A DNA stretch of 28,983 bases. It comes from a virus. The notes under the pieces are model-generated. The model was not told the DNA's origin. It saw only the letters and a program-made list of their open reading frames with translations, and searched no databases. This document shows, in pieces, positions 28,371 to 28,983 of the stretch. A program made the position numbers and the translations under genes. Within the stretch, counting starts at the first letter, position 1; the number at the start of each line of letters is the position of its first letter. The DNA is taken from positions 1 to 28,983 of the IMG/VR virus record IMGVR_UViG_3300028548_000508. One strand, written 5' to 3'.

Positions 28371-28983
28371 TAAAGATCTTTCTCTTCATCCTGCGCTACA
28401 AATTGGCCTAATACTTGAGTGCCAGATTCAATCTCAACGTGAGCTTTAGCAAGCTGCTCATCATCAAGTAGAAGGTCTGCAATCTTCTTGTCGATCTCCA
28501 TAGCCATCGTTGCTGACTTAACGCCCGTAGAGCGCAACTGCTGTAAGAACATTAGCTCTTTATCGTAATCACGAAGGTCAAACGAATCAGGGTAGAAGAT
28601 TTCAACGTCTGCGGTTATCTCTTGCCATTGGCAGAACAACAACCATAGCTGCTCTTCAGAAAGCTCAAGCAAATCAGCCTTCTCGGATAGTTTGGCATTC
28701 AACATCTGGAATTCAGTAGCCATTGCCACACCTGACATAGTAACTGCTTCAGTACCGCGAACAGCGCCCATGTGACTCATACGGTTAATAGCTTGAATCT
28801 TATCCTGAATAGATGCGCGTACAGCGTCAAGGTTCTGACCGCTCGGCTGTAGCTGATAAGGCTTTAAACTAGAATCCATATCATCAGGCATATTGATAAT
28901 AGCGCCAGCACCAGCACTAGCATCAGTCCCAAAAGACTTAACGAGTGTGGGGTGGTTGGAGATACGAATCAATTGCTCGACTT
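28370..28983 (-). CDS. Portal protein, C-terminal part (cut by window edge)
   Basis: The frame is open to the window end, so the N-terminal part is missing. The visible 204 residues (VEQLIRISNHPTLVKSFGTD, AGAIINMPDDMDSSLKPYQL, QNLDAVRASIQDKIQAINRM) match the C-terminal half of siphovirus portals, with a long helix, GVAMATEFQMLNAKLSEKAD and an acidic end. MuF follows immediately, which is the classical order. Together with TerL at the opposite edge it indicates a circular map. A TTG inside the frame is not taken as the start. Confidence 0.85.
   Translation of the reverse strand, partial: VEQLIRISNHPTLVKSFGTDASAGAGAIINMPDDMDSSLKPYQLQPSGQNLDAVRASIQDKIQAINRMSHMGAVRGTEAVTMSGVAMATEFQMLNAKLSEKADLLELSEEQLWLLFCQWQEITADVEIFYPDSFDLRDYDKELMFLQQLRSTGVKSATMAMEIDKKIADLLLDDEQLAKAHVEIESGTQVLGQFVAQDEEKDL

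Overview
The window looks like most of the genome of a tailed, long-tailed (siphovirus-type) dsDNA bacteriophage. Nearly every gene lies on the minus strand, so transcription runs from high to low coordinates. The host is probably a proteobacterium. The Shine-Dalgarno sites are strong (AAGGGG, AGGAGG types), terminators use UUCG loops, and the gene set (NinB, NinG, Erf, lambda-type exonuclease, MuF, M15 endolysin, S74 fibre) is common in phages of Gram-negative bacteria. Several small proteins resemble families I associate with marine phages; that is an impression from memory, not a search result. No integrase, tRNA gene, IS element or CRISPR array is visible.

Layout in transcription order. 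The right end holds a truncated portal protein, followed by MuF head morphogenesis protein, a 23-residue lysine-rich peptide, scaffold, major capsid protein, a hairpin terminator/attenuator, head-tail connector, gp10-like completion protein, tail terminator, tail tube, the G/GT tail assembly chaperones (expressed through a -1 frameshift), tape measure, two distal-tail proteins, a GNAT acetyltransferase, a J-like tip protein, several fibre-associated proteins, and a 1048-residue fibre with YadA-like repeats and an S74 chaperone (28983 to 11879). A lysis region follows (11873 to 9748), with small membrane or secreted proteins, a 3TM-type holin and an M15 peptidase endolysin. It ends at a strong intrinsic terminator (9635-9670).

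Beyond the terminator is a second leftward unit with early functions. Its control region (9544-9634) carries three GTTTAC/GTAAAC half-sites. The unit includes Erf annealing protein, YqaJ/lambda-type exonuclease and an SSB-like protein. A small regulatory island (7008-7716) follows, with an XRE regulator, one rightward ORF and a rightward terminator. Next come a PD-(D/E)XK nuclease-like protein, a replisome-organiser C-terminal-like protein, NinB, a metallophosphoesterase, a zinc-ribbon protein, DUF3310, NinG, and a tightly coupled run of tiny proteins, several with one membrane segment (down to 1630).

A non-coding block at 1278-1629 separates the early unit from the terminase genes. It contains tandem structured repeats, two operator-like palindromes, a sigma70-like promoter and a 22-residue hydrophobic micropeptide. 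Terminase small subunit and the N-terminal part of the large subunit then run off the left edge. TerL at one edge and portal at the other imply a circular map opened between these two genes, with the C-terminal part of TerL and the N-terminal part of portal missing. Most neighbouring genes overlap as ATGA or TAATG, so translation is heavily coupled.
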